From Amycolatopsis sp. CA-230715 (GTDB lineage Bacteria; Actinomycetota; Actinomycetes; Mycobacteriales; Pseudonocardiaceae), in the NCBI RefSeq assembly GCF_018736145.1, contig NZ_CP059997.1:5021501-5085500 (forward strand): a DNA stretch of 64,000 nt. Direction: 5' to 3'. Below the pieces are notes generated by a model. It saw only the letters and a list, made by a program, of their open reading frames with translations. It was not told the DNA's origin and did not search any database. Below are positions 50,882 to 60,513 of this stretch, in pieces. Each line of letters begins with the position of its first letter. Position 1 is the first letter of the stretch. A program made the position numbers and the translations under genes.

Positions 50882-53188
50882 ATGTCCCGGCAGTTCCTCG
50901 CGGAGGGCTTAGAGCTCTCCGGAGGTGACTACAGCATCGTGGCTGTGGTCGCCGTGGTCGCCCTTGCCGCACTCGTCGTTGGCTACTTCCTGCTGAAGGA
51001 GGTGCTGGCCGCCGGCCAGGGCACCTCGAAGATGCAGGAGATCGCCAAGGCGGTGCAGGAAGGCGCGGCCGCCTACCTCAAGCGGCAGCGGAACACACTC
51101 GCCATTTTCGGCGTGGTGGTGTTCCTGCTGCTGCTCGCCCTACCGGCCGAAGACATCGGCGAGCGGATCGGCCGTTCGGTGTTCTTCCTGATCGGAGCGG
51201 GTTTCTCGTTCACGATCGGCTACCTCGGCATGTGGCTGGCCACGCAGGCGAACCTGCGGGTGGCCGCCGCTTCGCGCGAGGAAGGCGGGCGGGAGAAGGC
51301 CACGCGCGTGGCCTTCCGCACGGGTGGCGCGGTCGGCATGGCGACCGTCGGGCTCGGGCTGTTCGGTGCCGCGGTCGTCGTGCTCGCCTACGCGGGCCAG
51401 GCGCCGAAGGTGCTCGAAGGCTTCGGGTTCGGTGCCGCGCTGATCGCGATGTTCATGCGTGTCGGCGGCGGTATCTTCACCAAGGCCGCCGACGTCGGCG
51501 CCGACCTGGTCGGCAAGGTCGAGCAGAACATCCCCGAGGACGACCCGCGCAACGCCGCGACGATCGCCGACAACGTCGGCGACAACGTGGGTGACTGCGC
51601 GGGCATGGCCGCGGACCTGTTCGAGTCCTACGCGGTGACCCTGGTGGCCGCCCTGATCCTGGGCAGCGTCGCCTTCGGCACGAAGGGCCTGCTCTTCCCG
51701 TTGATCGTGCCAGCCATCGGCGTGATCACCGCGGTGATCGGCGTCTACATCACGAAGGCGAAGTCCACCGAGAGCGGCCTGACGACGATCAACAAATCGT
51801 TCTACATCTCGGCGCTGATCTCGGCGGTGCTGTGCACGGTCGCCGCGTTCGTCTTCCTGCCCAGCAACTTCGCGGGCTTCGGCGACGCGTTCGCGGGCAC
51901 CGAGGGCAACCCGGCGGTGATCGCCACCTTCGCGGTGATCATCGGCATCGTGCTGGCCGGCATCATCCTGTGGCTCACCGGCTACTTCACCGGCACCGAG
52001 TACAAGCCCGTCAAGGACGTCGGGAAAACCTCGGAAACCGGTGCGGCGACGGTCATCCTGTCCGGCCTCTCGGTCGGCTTCGAGTCCGCTGTGTACACCG
52101 CGATCGTGATCGGCGGCGCGGTGTTCGGGGCCTACCTGCTCGGCGGCACGGTGGCGCTGTTCGCGGTGGCGCTGGCCGGAACCGGCCTGCTCACCACGGT
52201 CGGCGTCATCGTCGCGATGGACACCTTCGGCCCGGTTTCGGACAACGCGCAGGGCATCGCGGAGATGTCCGGCGACGTCGACGAGAAGGCCGCGCAGACC
52301 CTCACCGAGCTGGACGCGGTGGGCAACACCACCAAGGCCATCACGAAGGGCATCGCGATCGCGACGGCGGTGCTGGCGGCTACCGCGCTGTTCGGGTCCT
52401 ACCAGGACTCGATCAAGCAGGCGCTGCGCGACGTGTTCGCCAACGGCGGCGACCCGAACTCGGTGCCGAAGTCGTTCATGGACAACATCGTTCAGCCGAA
52501 CACGCTGGTCGGCGTGCTGATCGGCGCGGCGGTCGTGTTCCTGTTCTCCGGGCTCGCGATCAACGCGGTCTCCCGCGCCGCTGGCGCGGTGGTCTACGAG
52601 GTGCGCCGCCAGTTCCGGGAGATCACCGGGATCATGGAGGGCACCGCGCGTCCCGAGTACGGCCGCGTGGTCGACATCGTGACCCGCGACTCGCTGCGCG
52701 AACTGGCCACGCCCGGCCTGCTCGCGGTGTTCGCGCCGATCGCGGTCGGCTTCGGCCTCGGCACCGGCGCGCTCGCCGGGTACCTGGCAGGCGCCATCGC
52801 CACCGGCACGCTGATGGCGGTGTTCCTCGCCAACTCCGGTGGTGCGTGGGACAACGCGAAGAAGCTGGTCGAGGACGGCAACCACGGTGGCAAGGGCTCG
52901 CCAGGCCACGAGGCGACCGTCATCGGTGACACCGTCGGCGACCCGTTCAAGGACACCGCCGGCCCGGCGATCAACCCGCTGATCAAGGTGATGAACCTGG
53001 TCTCGCTGCTGATCGCGCCCGCGATCGTGCAGTTCTCCGTCGGCCCGGACGCCTCGGCGGGGCTGCGCATCGCCATCGCGGTCGTCGCGGTGCTGGTGAT
53101 CGCGGTCGCGATCGTGGTGTCCAAGCGCCGCGGCACCCAGATCGCGGACACGCCGAGCGACACCCCGGCGGGAGCCACCGCTTCCTGA
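50882..53188 (+). CDS. hppA: Membrane H+-translocating pyrophosphatase
   Basis: The 768-residue protein begins at ATG 50882 after AGGAGG. The substrate motif DVGADLVGKVEQNIPEDDPR and GDNVGDCAGMAADLFESYA hold the Mg-PPi-binding aspartates. GNTTKAITKG has Lys where K+-dependent enzymes have Ala, so a K+-independent proton pump is expected. About sixteen membrane segments are visible. Leu10 is a TTA codon, which may tie translation to the bldA tRNA. A strong terminator follows. Confidence 0.93.
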   Translation: MSRQFLAEGLELSGGDYSIVAVVAVVALAALVVGYFLLKEVLAAGQGTSKMQEIAKAVQEGAAAYLKRQRNTLAIFGVVVFLLLLALPAEDIGERIGRSVFFLIGAGFSFTIGYLGMWLATQANLRVAAASREEGGREKATRVAFRTGGAVGMATVGLGLFGAAVVVLAYAGQAPKVLEGFGFGAALIAMFMRVGGGIFTKAADVGADLVGKVEQNIPEDDPRNAATIADNVGDNVGDCAGMAADLFESYAVTLVAALILGSVAFGTKGLLFPLIVPAIGVITAVIGVYITKAKSTESGLTTINKSFYISALISAVLCTVAAFVFLPSNFAGFGDAFAGTEGNPAVIATFAVIIGIVLAGIILWLTGYFTGTEYKPVKDVGKTSETGAATVILSGLSVGFESAVYTAIVIGGAVFGAYLLGGTVALFAVALAGTGLLTTVGVIVAMDTFGPVSDNAQGIAEMSGDVDEKAAQTLTELDAVGNTTKAITKGIAIATAVLAATALFGSYQDSIKQALRDVFANGGDPNSVPKSFMDNIVQPNTLVGVLIGAAVVFLFSGLAINAVSRAAGAVVYEVRRQFREITGIMEGTARPEYGRVVDIVTRDSLRELATPGLLAVFAPIAVGFGLGTGALAGYLAGAIATGTLMAVFLANSGGAWDNAKKLVEDGNHGGKGSPGHEATVIGDTVGDPFKDTAGPAINPLIKVMNLVSLLIAPAIVQFSVGPDASAGLRIAIAVVAVLVIAVAIVVSKRRGTQIADTPSDTPAGATAS

Positions 53189-53205
53189 CCGGGTGAACGA
53201 ACCGG

Positions 53206-53247
53206 ACGGGTCCGTCACGCATCGTGCGTGACGGACCCGTTCTTTTT
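53206..53247 (+). terminator. Terminator of hppA
   Basis: ACGGGTCCGTCACGCA, a TCG loop and the exact complementary arm are followed by TCTTTTT. Confidence 0.85.
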
Positions 53248-53374
53248 CGTCCGTGCCCCTTCCGGCGACACCTCGTGACGATTGATCACGCCCTGTCGAG
53301 CCCGGCGACTTGCGTTAGGCCACTTGGCCGGTACCGTCGAGTCCGCTGCGCCCACAACCACGGGAGGTGTTCGC

Positions 53375-54004
53375 GTGCGGCCGGGAAAGACCGCTCTTGC
53401 CGCGCTGGTCTCCGTTCTGGGACTTTCCCTTGCCGCGTGCGGGCAGCAGCCACAGAGAGTTTCGCCGGGTGCCGAACCGGACGGCCCTGGCATCTCGCGT
53501 GGTGAAGCCGAGCAACAGGCGCCGACCGTCCGCTGGACCGACGAATACTGCCTCGCGGTGGGCAAGCTCGTGCAGTCCCTGTCGGTGATGCCCGCGGTGG
53601 ACCCGTCGAGCACGGAACGCGCGCTGCAGACCTCGAGCAAGCTCCTCGGCACCATGATCACCGGCCTCGACGACACGTTGCAGCAGCTCCGGCAGCTGCC
53701 GCCGTCCCCGGTGCGGTCGGGCGAGGGCGTGCGCGACACGGCGATCGAGACGTTCAGCGGCGCCCGCGCCAAGGTGGCCGCCGCGCGCCAGCGGGTCGAC
53801 TCGACGCCGCCGGGCGACCCGAGCGCGAAGGACGCGCTGAGCGCGGCGAGCGGCCCGATCGACGAGGTGTCGAAGATCGGCCTGCTCGACGGGTTCACGA
53901 CCGTGCCGGAGCTGTCCACGGCGAGCGCGCAGGCCGTGTCGTGCCAGCAGCTGACGAACCACGGCGGCCCGTCCGCGAGCCTGAGCCAGCCAGGGACGCG
54001 CTGA
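53375..54004 (+). CDS. Putative lipoprotein
   Basis: The GTG at 53375 follows GGGAGG and gives 209 residues. LVSVLGLSLAACG is a lipobox, with lipidated Cys near residue 19. The mature part is helical (STERALQTSSKLLGTMITGL) with two more cysteines, in YCLAVG and SCQQL, that could pair. No known domain. It may have a role in the cell envelope. Confidence 0.75.
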   Translation: MRPGKTALAALVSVLGLSLAACGQQPQRVSPGAEPDGPGISRGEAEQQAPTVRWTDEYCLAVGKLVQSLSVMPAVDPSSTERALQTSSKLLGTMITGLDDTLQQLRQLPPSPVRSGEGVRDTAIETFSGARAKVAAARQRVDSTPPGDPSAKDALSAASGPIDEVSKIGLLDGFTTVPELSTASAQAVSCQQLTNHGGPSASLSQPGTR

Positions 54005-54064
54005 CCGGGATCCGCGCTGGCGTGGCGGCGGCCGGAATCGAACGCGTGTTCTATCCTGGCTGCC

Positions 54065-54691
54065 GTGGAACAGCTGTCGTTCTTCTCCGCCGAGGCGAGC
54101 GGCCCGCGGATCGACGATCTCGCCGGGGTGCTGTGCGGCCACGGGCGGCTGGTCTCGTTCGGCCGCACCGCGGCGCGGCTGTCCGTGCTGGTCGGCGACC
54201 GGTGGCGGGCCAGGGTCCTGCTCGGCGAGTTCGCGCTGCGCGGGGTGCGGGCGGAGGTCGTCACCGGCGAGGACGGCGGCCTGCTCGTGCGCACCGCGTT
54301 CCGGGCCGATTTGCTGCCGATGTCCGTGGCTTGGGAGTGCGCGGGCGGCTCCCGGGGCCCAGGAGCGTCCGAGAAGGCCGTTCCGCCCGGTTTCCACCTC
54401 GACGGTGCCGTGTTGCGCCTGTGGGCGCTGGCGAGCGGCTGGCGGGCTGAGAAGGGCTACGTGCTGCCGCTGGACGAAGAAGCGCCGGAAACGCACGAAC
54501 CGCTCGCCGCCGCGCTGCGGGGATCCGGCCTCGGCGGGAAGACGCTCGGGCCGCGCGCCGGCGGCCCCGCGATCCGCGTGTCGGGGCGACGGCGGCTCGC
54601 CACGCTCGGCGAGCTGGTCGGGAAGGCCCCGCCGGAAGCAGAACTCGCCTGGCCGGAGGAAATCCCGGCCAGGCGAGCGGAAGCGTCCTGA
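54065..54691 (+). CDS. Conserved protein (Rv3647-like)
   Basis: A 208-residue protein from GTG 54065 (MEQLSFFSAEASGPRIDDLAG). Position between the helicase block and topA matches Rv3647c. The segment LAGVLCGHGRLVSFGRTAARLSVLVGDRWRARVLLGEFALRGV vaguely recalls the LAGLIDADG-like fold of WhiA, but this is weak. The second half is charged without known motifs. A palindrome follows three bases after the stop. Function unknown. Confidence 0.7.
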   Translation: MEQLSFFSAEASGPRIDDLAGVLCGHGRLVSFGRTAARLSVLVGDRWRARVLLGEFALRGVRAEVVTGEDGGLLVRTAFRADLLPMSVAWECAGGSRGPGASEKAVPPGFHLDGAVLRLWALASGWRAEKGYVLPLDEEAPETHEPLAAALRGSGLGGKTLGPRAGGPAIRVSGRRRLATLGELVGKAPPEAELAWPEEIPARRAEAS

Positions 54692-54693
54692 CG

Positions 54694-54713
54694 ACGTTTA
54701 GCGGGCTAAACGC
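54694..54713. repeat. Single TTTAGC palindrome
   Basis: ACGTTTAGCGGGCTAAACGC lies between the convergent ends of the Rv3647-like gene and the trypsin-like gene and contains the TAG stop of the latter. Confidence 0.9.
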
Positions 54714-55572
54714 GCTTCGGCTTCGGCAGCACGCAGCCCGGCTTGGCCAGGTCGATGCGGTTGCCCGCGGAAACGCAGTTCGCGAACCAGTACGTCTGCT
54801 GGCCGTAGGTCAGGCCCTGCTGGTAGGTGACCTGCCCGTTCTGGTCGACCTCGCACGGGTTGTTGAGCGTGCACCGCTCGCCGTCGTCGTTGCCGGTGTT
54901 GTTCACGCCGACGACCTTGTTGCTGGCGTCGTCGATGATCGGCGAGCCCGAGGTCCCGTGGATCGTGTCGCAGGTCGAGGTGTAGCGGATCGAGTCCTTC
55001 CAGGTCCAGTCGCCCTCGCGGAGCTGGTAGACGAACTTGTCGATCGAACAGGTCCAGGTGCGGGTGAAGTACCCGGACTTGATGCTGATCGCCGAGCCCG
55101 CGGCGGGCTTCGCGTCGGACAGCGTGAGCGCCTTGCCCTTGAGCGTGCTCGCGATCTGGGCGTAGGTCTTGTCCAGCTGGTAGAGCGTCACGTCGGTGTC
55201 GGTCATCGTGCTGTAGGCGATCTTGTTGGCGCGGAGCGTGCCGAGCGACCGGCCGTTCTGGCCGAGCAGTGTCATCGTGCGGCTCGACGGCTTGTTCACC
55301 TGCACGACGCCGGGGCCGGGCATCCCGTTCTCGTTGCAGTGCCCGTTCGTGAGCGCGAGCGCCGGGTCGGAGTCCTGCGACGCGGGCAGCCGCACGAGCG
55401 AGCCGGAGCAGTTGCTCAGCTTGATGATGCCGGTGTAGTCGACAGCCGCGGCTCCGGATCCCGGCGCCGCCGGTGCCGCGGTCGCGGCGGTGGCCGGGAT
55501 CGCGCCCATGGTCATGGCGAGCGCGGCCCCGGCGACGGCGGTGCCGAGTACTCTGGCGAATCGCCTGGTCAT
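54706..55572 (-). CDS. Secreted trypsin-like serine protease
   Basis: The 288-residue protein has a signal peptide (MTRRFARVLGTAVAGAALAM to about residue 30). The triad is seen as His in LTNGHCNE near residue 77, Asp in TDTDVTLYQL near residue 126, and Ser in GTSGSPIID near residue 208. Several Cys (in SNCSGS, GHC, WTC, TCD, RCTLNNPC) suggest disulfides. The substrate is unknown. The end of the gene lies in a palindromic repeat that yields the C-terminal Arg-Val and stop. Confidence 0.88.
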   Translation of the reverse strand: MTRRFARVLGTAVAGAALAMTMGAIPATAATAAPAAPGSGAAAVDYTGIIKLSNCSGSLVRLPASQDSDPALALTNGHCNENGMPGPGVVQVNKPSSRTMTLLGQNGRSLGTLRANKIAYSTMTDTDVTLYQLDKTYAQIASTLKGKALTLSDAKPAAGSAISIKSGYFTRTWTCSIDKFVYQLREGDWTWKDSIRYTSTCDTIHGTSGSPIIDDASNKVVGVNNTGNDDGERCTLNNPCEVDQNGQVTYQQGLTYGQQTYWFANCVSAGNRIDLAKPGCVLPKPKRV

Positions 55573-55863
55573 AGTGGGTTCCTTTCGGGTGGTCGGTGGA
55601 GTAAGTCAACAGCTGGCCCGGCGGGCCCACCACCTGCGAACGGCGGGTATTCGCCCGGTCACCGTGGGCCCAGGTGTCCCGAGCCGCTCGCCACGTGCTA
55701 GGTGTGGAATAGAAACGCCGTCGCCATCGTCTCCGATGCGCTGGGAGTAACACCTGACGGCGTGTTGCGCGACCTGAGCGCAGGGAAGCGGCCCGTTGCG
55801 TGCACACTGACGGGTCGAACAGGCGCCGCGAGTGCGGCGGGGATGAGCGGAGAGCGGGACAGC

Positions 55864-58668
55864 GTGGCTGGATCGGCACGGACCAACAAGAGCGGTACCG
55901 GTGCGAACGGCGCCGGGCGACGTCGGCTGGTCATCGTCGAGTCGCCGACCAAGGCCAAGAAGATCGCGCCCTACCTCGGCCGCAACTACGTCGTGGAGAG
56001 CTCTCGCGGCCACATCCGCGACCTGCCCCGCGGCGCCGCCGACGTGCCGGCCAAGTACAAGGGCCAGTCGTGGGCCCGCCTCGGCGTCGACGTGGACAAC
56101 GACTTCGAGCCGCTCTACATCGTCACCCCGGACAAGAAGTCCACGGTCACCGAGCTGAAGTCGCTGCTCAAGGACGTCGACGAGCTCTACCTCGCGACGG
56201 ACCCCGACCGCGAGGGCGAGGCGATCGCCTGGCACCTGCTCGAGGCGCTCAAGCCGAAGGTGCCGGTCCGGCGGATGGTGTTCCACGAGATCACCGAGCA
56301 GGCCATCCAGACGGCCGCGGAGAGCACCCGCGAGCTCGACGGCGACCTGGTCGACGCGCAGGAAACGCGCCGCATCCTCGACCGGCTCTACGGCTACGAG
56401 GTCAGCCCCGTGCTGTGGAAGAAGGTCATGCCGAAGCTCTCGGCAGGCCGCGTGCAGTCGGTCGCGACCAGGATCGTGGTCGAGCGCGAGCGCGAGCGGA
56501 TGAAGTTCACCTCCGCCTCGTACTGGGACATCGGCGCCACGATGGACGCGGGCGCCGACGCCACGCCGCGGAACTTCCCGGCACGGCTGGTCGCCGTGGA
56601 CGGCGCGCGGCTGGCCACCGGCCGCGACTTCGGCGCGGACGGCCAGCTCAAGGCGGCGTCGAGCAAGGCCGAGGTCCGGATCCTGGACGAGGCCGAGGCG
56701 AACCGGCTGGCCCAGGCGCTGCGGGCGCGCGATTTCAGCGTCACCAGCGTCGAGGAGAAGCCGTACACCCGGCGGCCGTACGCCCCGTTCATGACCTCGA
56801 CGCTGCAGCAGGAGGCGGGCCGCAAGATGCGGTTCACCTCCGACCGGACGATGCGGATCGCCCAGCGGCTGTACGAAAACGGCTACATCACCTATATGCG
56901 TACCGACTCGACGACGCTGTCGGAGACGGCGATCTCGGCGGCGCGCAGCCAGGCCACGCAGCTTTACGGCAAGGACTACGTCGCCGACAAGCCTCGCCAG
57001 TACACCCGCAAGGTGAAGAACGCGCAGGAAGCCCACGAGGCGATCCGTCCCGCCGGTGAGGTGTTCCGCACGCCGGGCCAGGTCGCGAAGGACCTCGACA
57101 CCGACGAGTTCCGGCTCTACGAGCTGATCTGGCAGCGCACGATCGCCTCGCAGATGGCCGACGCCAAGGGCACCACGATGTCGGTGCGCATCACCGGCAC
57201 AGCCACGAGTGGCGAAGAGTGCACGTTCTCCGCGTCCGGCCGCACGATCACCTTCGCCGGGTTCCTGAAGGCCTACGTCGAGTCCGTCGACAGCGAGGCG
57301 GGCGGCGAGGCCGACGACAAGCAGAGCAGGCTGCCGAACCTGGTCAAGGACCAGGCGCTGACCGCGGCGGAGCTGACCCCGGACGGGCACACCACCTCGC
57401 CGCCGCCGCGCTACAGCGAGCCGAGCCTGATCAGCAAGCTCGAAGAGCTGGGCATCGGCCGCCCGTCGACCTACACCTCGATCATCAAGACCATCCAGGA
57501 CCGCGGCTACGTGTGGAAGAAGGGCTCCGCGCTCGTCCCGTCCTGGATCGCGTTCTCCGTGGTCGGGCTGATGGAGCGGCATTTCGAGCGGCTCGTCGAC
57601 TACGACTTCACCGCGGGCATGGAGGACGAGCTCGACCGCATCGCGGCGGGCGACGAGCACCGCACGCAGTGGCTGTCGAAGTTCTACTTCGGTGGCGACA
57701 TGGGCGTCGACGGGTCCATCGGGCGGCTCGGCGGGCTGAAGAAGCTCGTCGACGGCAGCGTCGAGGGGATCGACGCGCGCGAGATCAACTCGATCCCGAT
57801 GTTCACCGACTCCGACGGCCACGACGTCGTGGTCAGGGTCGGGCGGTACGGGCCGTACCTCGAGCGCGAGGTGGACGGCGCGTCGCAGCGCGCGAACCTG
57901 CCCGAGGACCTGCCGCCGGACGAGCTGACCGCGGAGATCGCGGAGAAGCTGTTCGCGACGCCGCAGGAAGGCAGGGTGCTCGGCACCGACCCGGTGAGCG
58001 GGCACGAGATCGTCGCGAAGGAAGGGCGCTTCGGGCCGTACGTCACCGAGGTGCTGCCCGAGCCGGAGGAACTGCCCGAGACGGCCACCGCGGCGGAGAA
58101 GAAGGCGGCGAAGGCGAAGCGCCCGAAGCCGCGCACGGGCTCGCTGTTCAAGTCGATGGCGATCGAGTCGATGACGCTGGACGACGCGCTGAAGCTGCTT
58201 TCGCTGCCGCGCGTGGTGGGCAAGGACCCGGAGTCCGGTGACGAGATCACCGCGCAGAACGGGCGGTACGGGCCGTACCTGAAGAAGGGCACGGATTCGC
58301 GGTCACTGGAGACCGAGCAGCAGATCTTCGACATCACGCTCGAAGAGGCGCTGAAGATCTACTCCGAGCCGAAGCGCCGCGGGCGCCAGGCCGCCGCGAA
58401 GCCGCCGCTGAAGGAGCTCGGCGACGACCCGGTGTCCGGGAAGCCGATGGTGGTCAAGGACGGCCGGTTCGGTCCGTACGTGACCGATGGCGAGTACAAC
58501 GCGACCCTGCGCAAGGCCGACAGCATCGAGGACCTGACCGCGGACCGCGCGGCCGAGCTGCTGGCGGAAAAGCGTGCGAAGGGCCCGGCGCCGAAGCGGA
58601 AGGCACCGGCCAAGAAGGCGACCACGGCGAAGAAGACACCGGCGAAGAAGGCTCCGGCCAAGAAGTAG
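55864..58668 (+). CDS. topA: DNA topoisomerase I
   Basis: The GTG at 55864 (VAGSARTNKSGTGANGAG) is the likely start, giving 934 residues; an ATG at 55843 is possible. The Toprim domain has LVIVESPTKAKKIAPYLG and DPDREGEAIAWHLLE. The active-site Tyr is residue 344 in TYMRTDSTTLS. The C-terminus carries several repeats ending in GRYGPYL or GRFGPYV instead of zinc fingers, as in mycobacterial TopA, and ends in a Lys-rich tail of AKK repeats. It relaxes negative supercoils. Confidence 0.95.
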   Translation: MAGSARTNKSGTGANGAGRRRLVIVESPTKAKKIAPYLGRNYVVESSRGHIRDLPRGAADVPAKYKGQSWARLGVDVDNDFEPLYIVTPDKKSTVTELKSLLKDVDELYLATDPDREGEAIAWHLLEALKPKVPVRRMVFHEITEQAIQTAAESTRELDGDLVDAQETRRILDRLYGYEVSPVLWKKVMPKLSAGRVQSVATRIVVERERERMKFTSASYWDIGATMDAGADATPRNFPARLVAVDGARLATGRDFGADGQLKAASSKAEVRILDEAEANRLAQALRARDFSVTSVEEKPYTRRPYAPFMTSTLQQEAGRKMRFTSDRTMRIAQRLYENGYITYMRTDSTTLSETAISAARSQATQLYGKDYVADKPRQYTRKVKNAQEAHEAIRPAGEVFRTPGQVAKDLDTDEFRLYELIWQRTIASQMADAKGTTMSVRITGTATSGEECTFSASGRTITFAGFLKAYVESVDSEAGGEADDKQSRLPNLVKDQALTAAELTPDGHTTSPPPRYSEPSLISKLEELGIGRPSTYTSIIKTIQDRGYVWKKGSALVPSWIAFSVVGLMERHFERLVDYDFTAGMEDELDRIAAGDEHRTQWLSKFYFGGDMGVDGSIGRLGGLKKLVDGSVEGIDAREINSIPMFTDSDGHDVVVRVGRYGPYLEREVDGASQRANLPEDLPPDELTAEIAEKLFATPQEGRVLGTDPVSGHEIVAKEGRFGPYVTEVLPEPEELPETATAAEKKAAKAKRPKPRTGSLFKSMAIESMTLDDALKLLSLPRVVGKDPESGDEITAQNGRYGPYLKKGTDSRSLETEQQIFDITLEEALKIYSEPKRRGRQAAAKPPLKELGDDPVSGKPMVVKDGRFGPYVTDGEYNATLRKADSIEDLTADRAAELLAEKRAKGPAPKRKAPAKKATTAKKTPAKKAPAKK

Positions 58669-58741
58669 CCCGCTCGTCCCTTCGAGTGGCGCGAACACCT
58701 GTTCGACGAAAACTGTCGGTGGGGTGCGGTCTACTGTTCTC

Positions 58742-59554
58742 GTGGCAGAGAACCCAGTAACCGTGTTCGATCTGTTCGAGGACGCCGTCCGCCCGGTGCT
58801 CGAGGCGGTGCCCCGGCGCGCCGGCGTGGAAGACTTGTACAACCCCGAAATCCGCGACGAGGACATCGGCAAGCTCGACGTGGGGTCCGCCGATCCGGCC
58901 GATCTCGTCGCGGAGGCGGAGCGCTATCTCGACCTGGCCGATTCCATGGCGAGAATGGGGATCGGCGAGCACGGCGTGCTCAACGAAACGGGGCGCCGCG
59001 TCTATTCGGTCATGCTCAAGGGGCCGGTCAGGTCGGTGCTCAGCGGGGTGCACGAGAACGCGCCGTCCCCGTTGGACATCAGGGCGTACGCCGACGAAGA
59101 GGCGGGCATCCTCTGGTACTGGCGGGGCGACGGCACGGTGTCGATCCGCGGCAGCCTGTTCGAGGAGCTGCCGGACAAGATCGCCGAGCTGCTGCCGGAG
59201 CATCCCGCTGGGCACAGCAAGGCGATCCGGATCCGCGCCGGGCGCGAAGGCGTGGTCCCGGTGGGCCAGCGGCGCAAGGCCGAGGCCGTGCGGGAGATGC
59301 TCGCCCGCCCGCGCACCGGCACGATCCTGCTCGACCTGATGGCGTTCGGCACCGTGTTCGCCGAGTACCCGCGCCACGGGTTCGCGGTGATCGACAACGA
59401 TCTCGGCCGGTACGCGCTCGCGGTGCACGACACCGAGGGCGAGGGCGACCCTTCGGACTGCTCGCTCGTGCTGTGCGAGTTCAGCGCCGAGGCGCTCGCG
59501 GGCTGGATCGACGTGTGCCTCGAACTGGCGATGGGAGGGCGCGAACAGGATTGA
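58742..59554 (+). CDS. Uncharacterised protein, weak EspG resemblance
   Basis: The GTG at 58742 gives 270 residues and appears leaderless, with TACTGT ending five bases before it. The part from SLFEELPDKIAELLPEHP to GRYALAVHD and the closing AEALAGWIDVCLELA recall EspG-type chaperones of ESX secretion, but no ESX genes are nearby. No catalytic motif is seen. Function unknown. Confidence 0.6.
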   Translation: MAENPVTVFDLFEDAVRPVLEAVPRRAGVEDLYNPEIRDEDIGKLDVGSADPADLVAEAERYLDLADSMARMGIGEHGVLNETGRRVYSVMLKGPVRSVLSGVHENAPSPLDIRAYADEEAGILWYWRGDGTVSIRGSLFEELPDKIAELLPEHPAGHSKAIRIRAGREGVVPVGQRRKAEAVREMLARPRTGTILLDLMAFGTVFAEYPRHGFAVIDNDLGRYALAVHDTEGEGDPSDCSLVLCEFSAEALAGWIDVCLELAMGGREQD

Positions 59555-59773
59555 CGAAACCGCACGGAGCGCAGTGACGGCGATCACTCTTCCGGTCGAT
59601 CCATTGAGGACGGTCCCGAAGCGACTTTCACGCAGTGTCACCGGGTTCGGACCGAACGGCCCAACGCGATGCCTTGCGCAGCGTAACCCCGGTGATGCCC
59701 GATGGGCGGATGCGGTGCGCGGGGAAGTCACTACCCTGGAACGGGAAACCCAGGCCAGCAAAAGGTGGTCACC

Positions 59774-60367
59774 ATGAGTCCCGCCAAGGACAACGGCGAA
59801 TACGGCGCGCCGTTCGACAGCGATGGCACCCAGGAAGCCAAGCCGGACACCGCGTTCACCGATCCGCTCTCCGGTTTGGTCTCCTCCGGTTCGGATTTCG
59901 CGGACCAGGACAGGTTCGAGCCGGTCAAGGTCGTGACGCCGGTGCAGCCGGATGTGGACGCGGTCAGGGCGATGGTGGATTCGACGCTCGCCGAGGACAC
60001 CGGCCAACTGCCCGCGATCACCGCGGAGCAGCCGGGCGAAGCGGCGGAGGACGTCGCCGTGCCGCTGCAGGGCCCGGCGCCGCTTCCGGAGCAGCAGCCG
60101 GCGGGTACCGCGCCGGGGGACCCCCTCGGCATGCTGCCGCAGCAGCGGACCTGGCCCGCCCGCCAGGTTCTGCGGCCGGGGCAGCGGATGGTCCAGCGCG
60201 CGGGCAAGATCGCGAAGTTCAAGCCGAACGTCTCGCTCAAGGCCCCGAAGCCGTCGGCGGGATCGGCCGGAGTGATACTCGCCGTGGTGCTGCTCGTGGT
60301 GTTCGGGGTACTCGCCATCCAGATGGTGTCCAGCCTGATCGACAGCATCACCGGCCTGTTCAACTGA
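59774..60367 (+). CDS. Tail-anchored membrane protein, unknown
   Basis: A 197-residue protein from ATG 59774. The first 130 residues are polar, Pro/Gln-rich and likely disordered (LPEQQPAGTAPGDPLGMLPQQ); a basic linker precedes one C-terminal membrane helix (AGVILAVVLLVVFGVLAIQMV). It has no known domain. A -10-like TACCCT lies about 40 bp upstream. Confidence 0.65.
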   Translation: MSPAKDNGEYGAPFDSDGTQEAKPDTAFTDPLSGLVSSGSDFADQDRFEPVKVVTPVQPDVDAVRAMVDSTLAEDTGQLPAITAEQPGEAAEDVAVPLQGPAPLPEQQPAGTAPGDPLGMLPQQRTWPARQVLRPGQRMVQRAGKIAKFKPNVSLKAPKPSAGSAGVILAVVLLVVFGVLAIQMVSSLIDSITGLFN

Positions 60368-60513
60368 TCTCCTCACCCCGCCGGGCTGCCCCGTTCGGCG
60401 GACCCCCGCCACCGGTGCGCGGCGCCGGACAGCGATACCCTGACGGCAGGTCGACGGGCCCGCCTGCGCGTTCGTCGGCACTGCGCTGACCAGCGCAGCG
60501 GTGACGAGTTGGG

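Noticed and set aside
51140..53218. Long minus-strand open frame opposite the pyrophosphatase
   Set aside because: It is His/Asp/Arg-rich with no motif and is explained by the codon bias of hppA.
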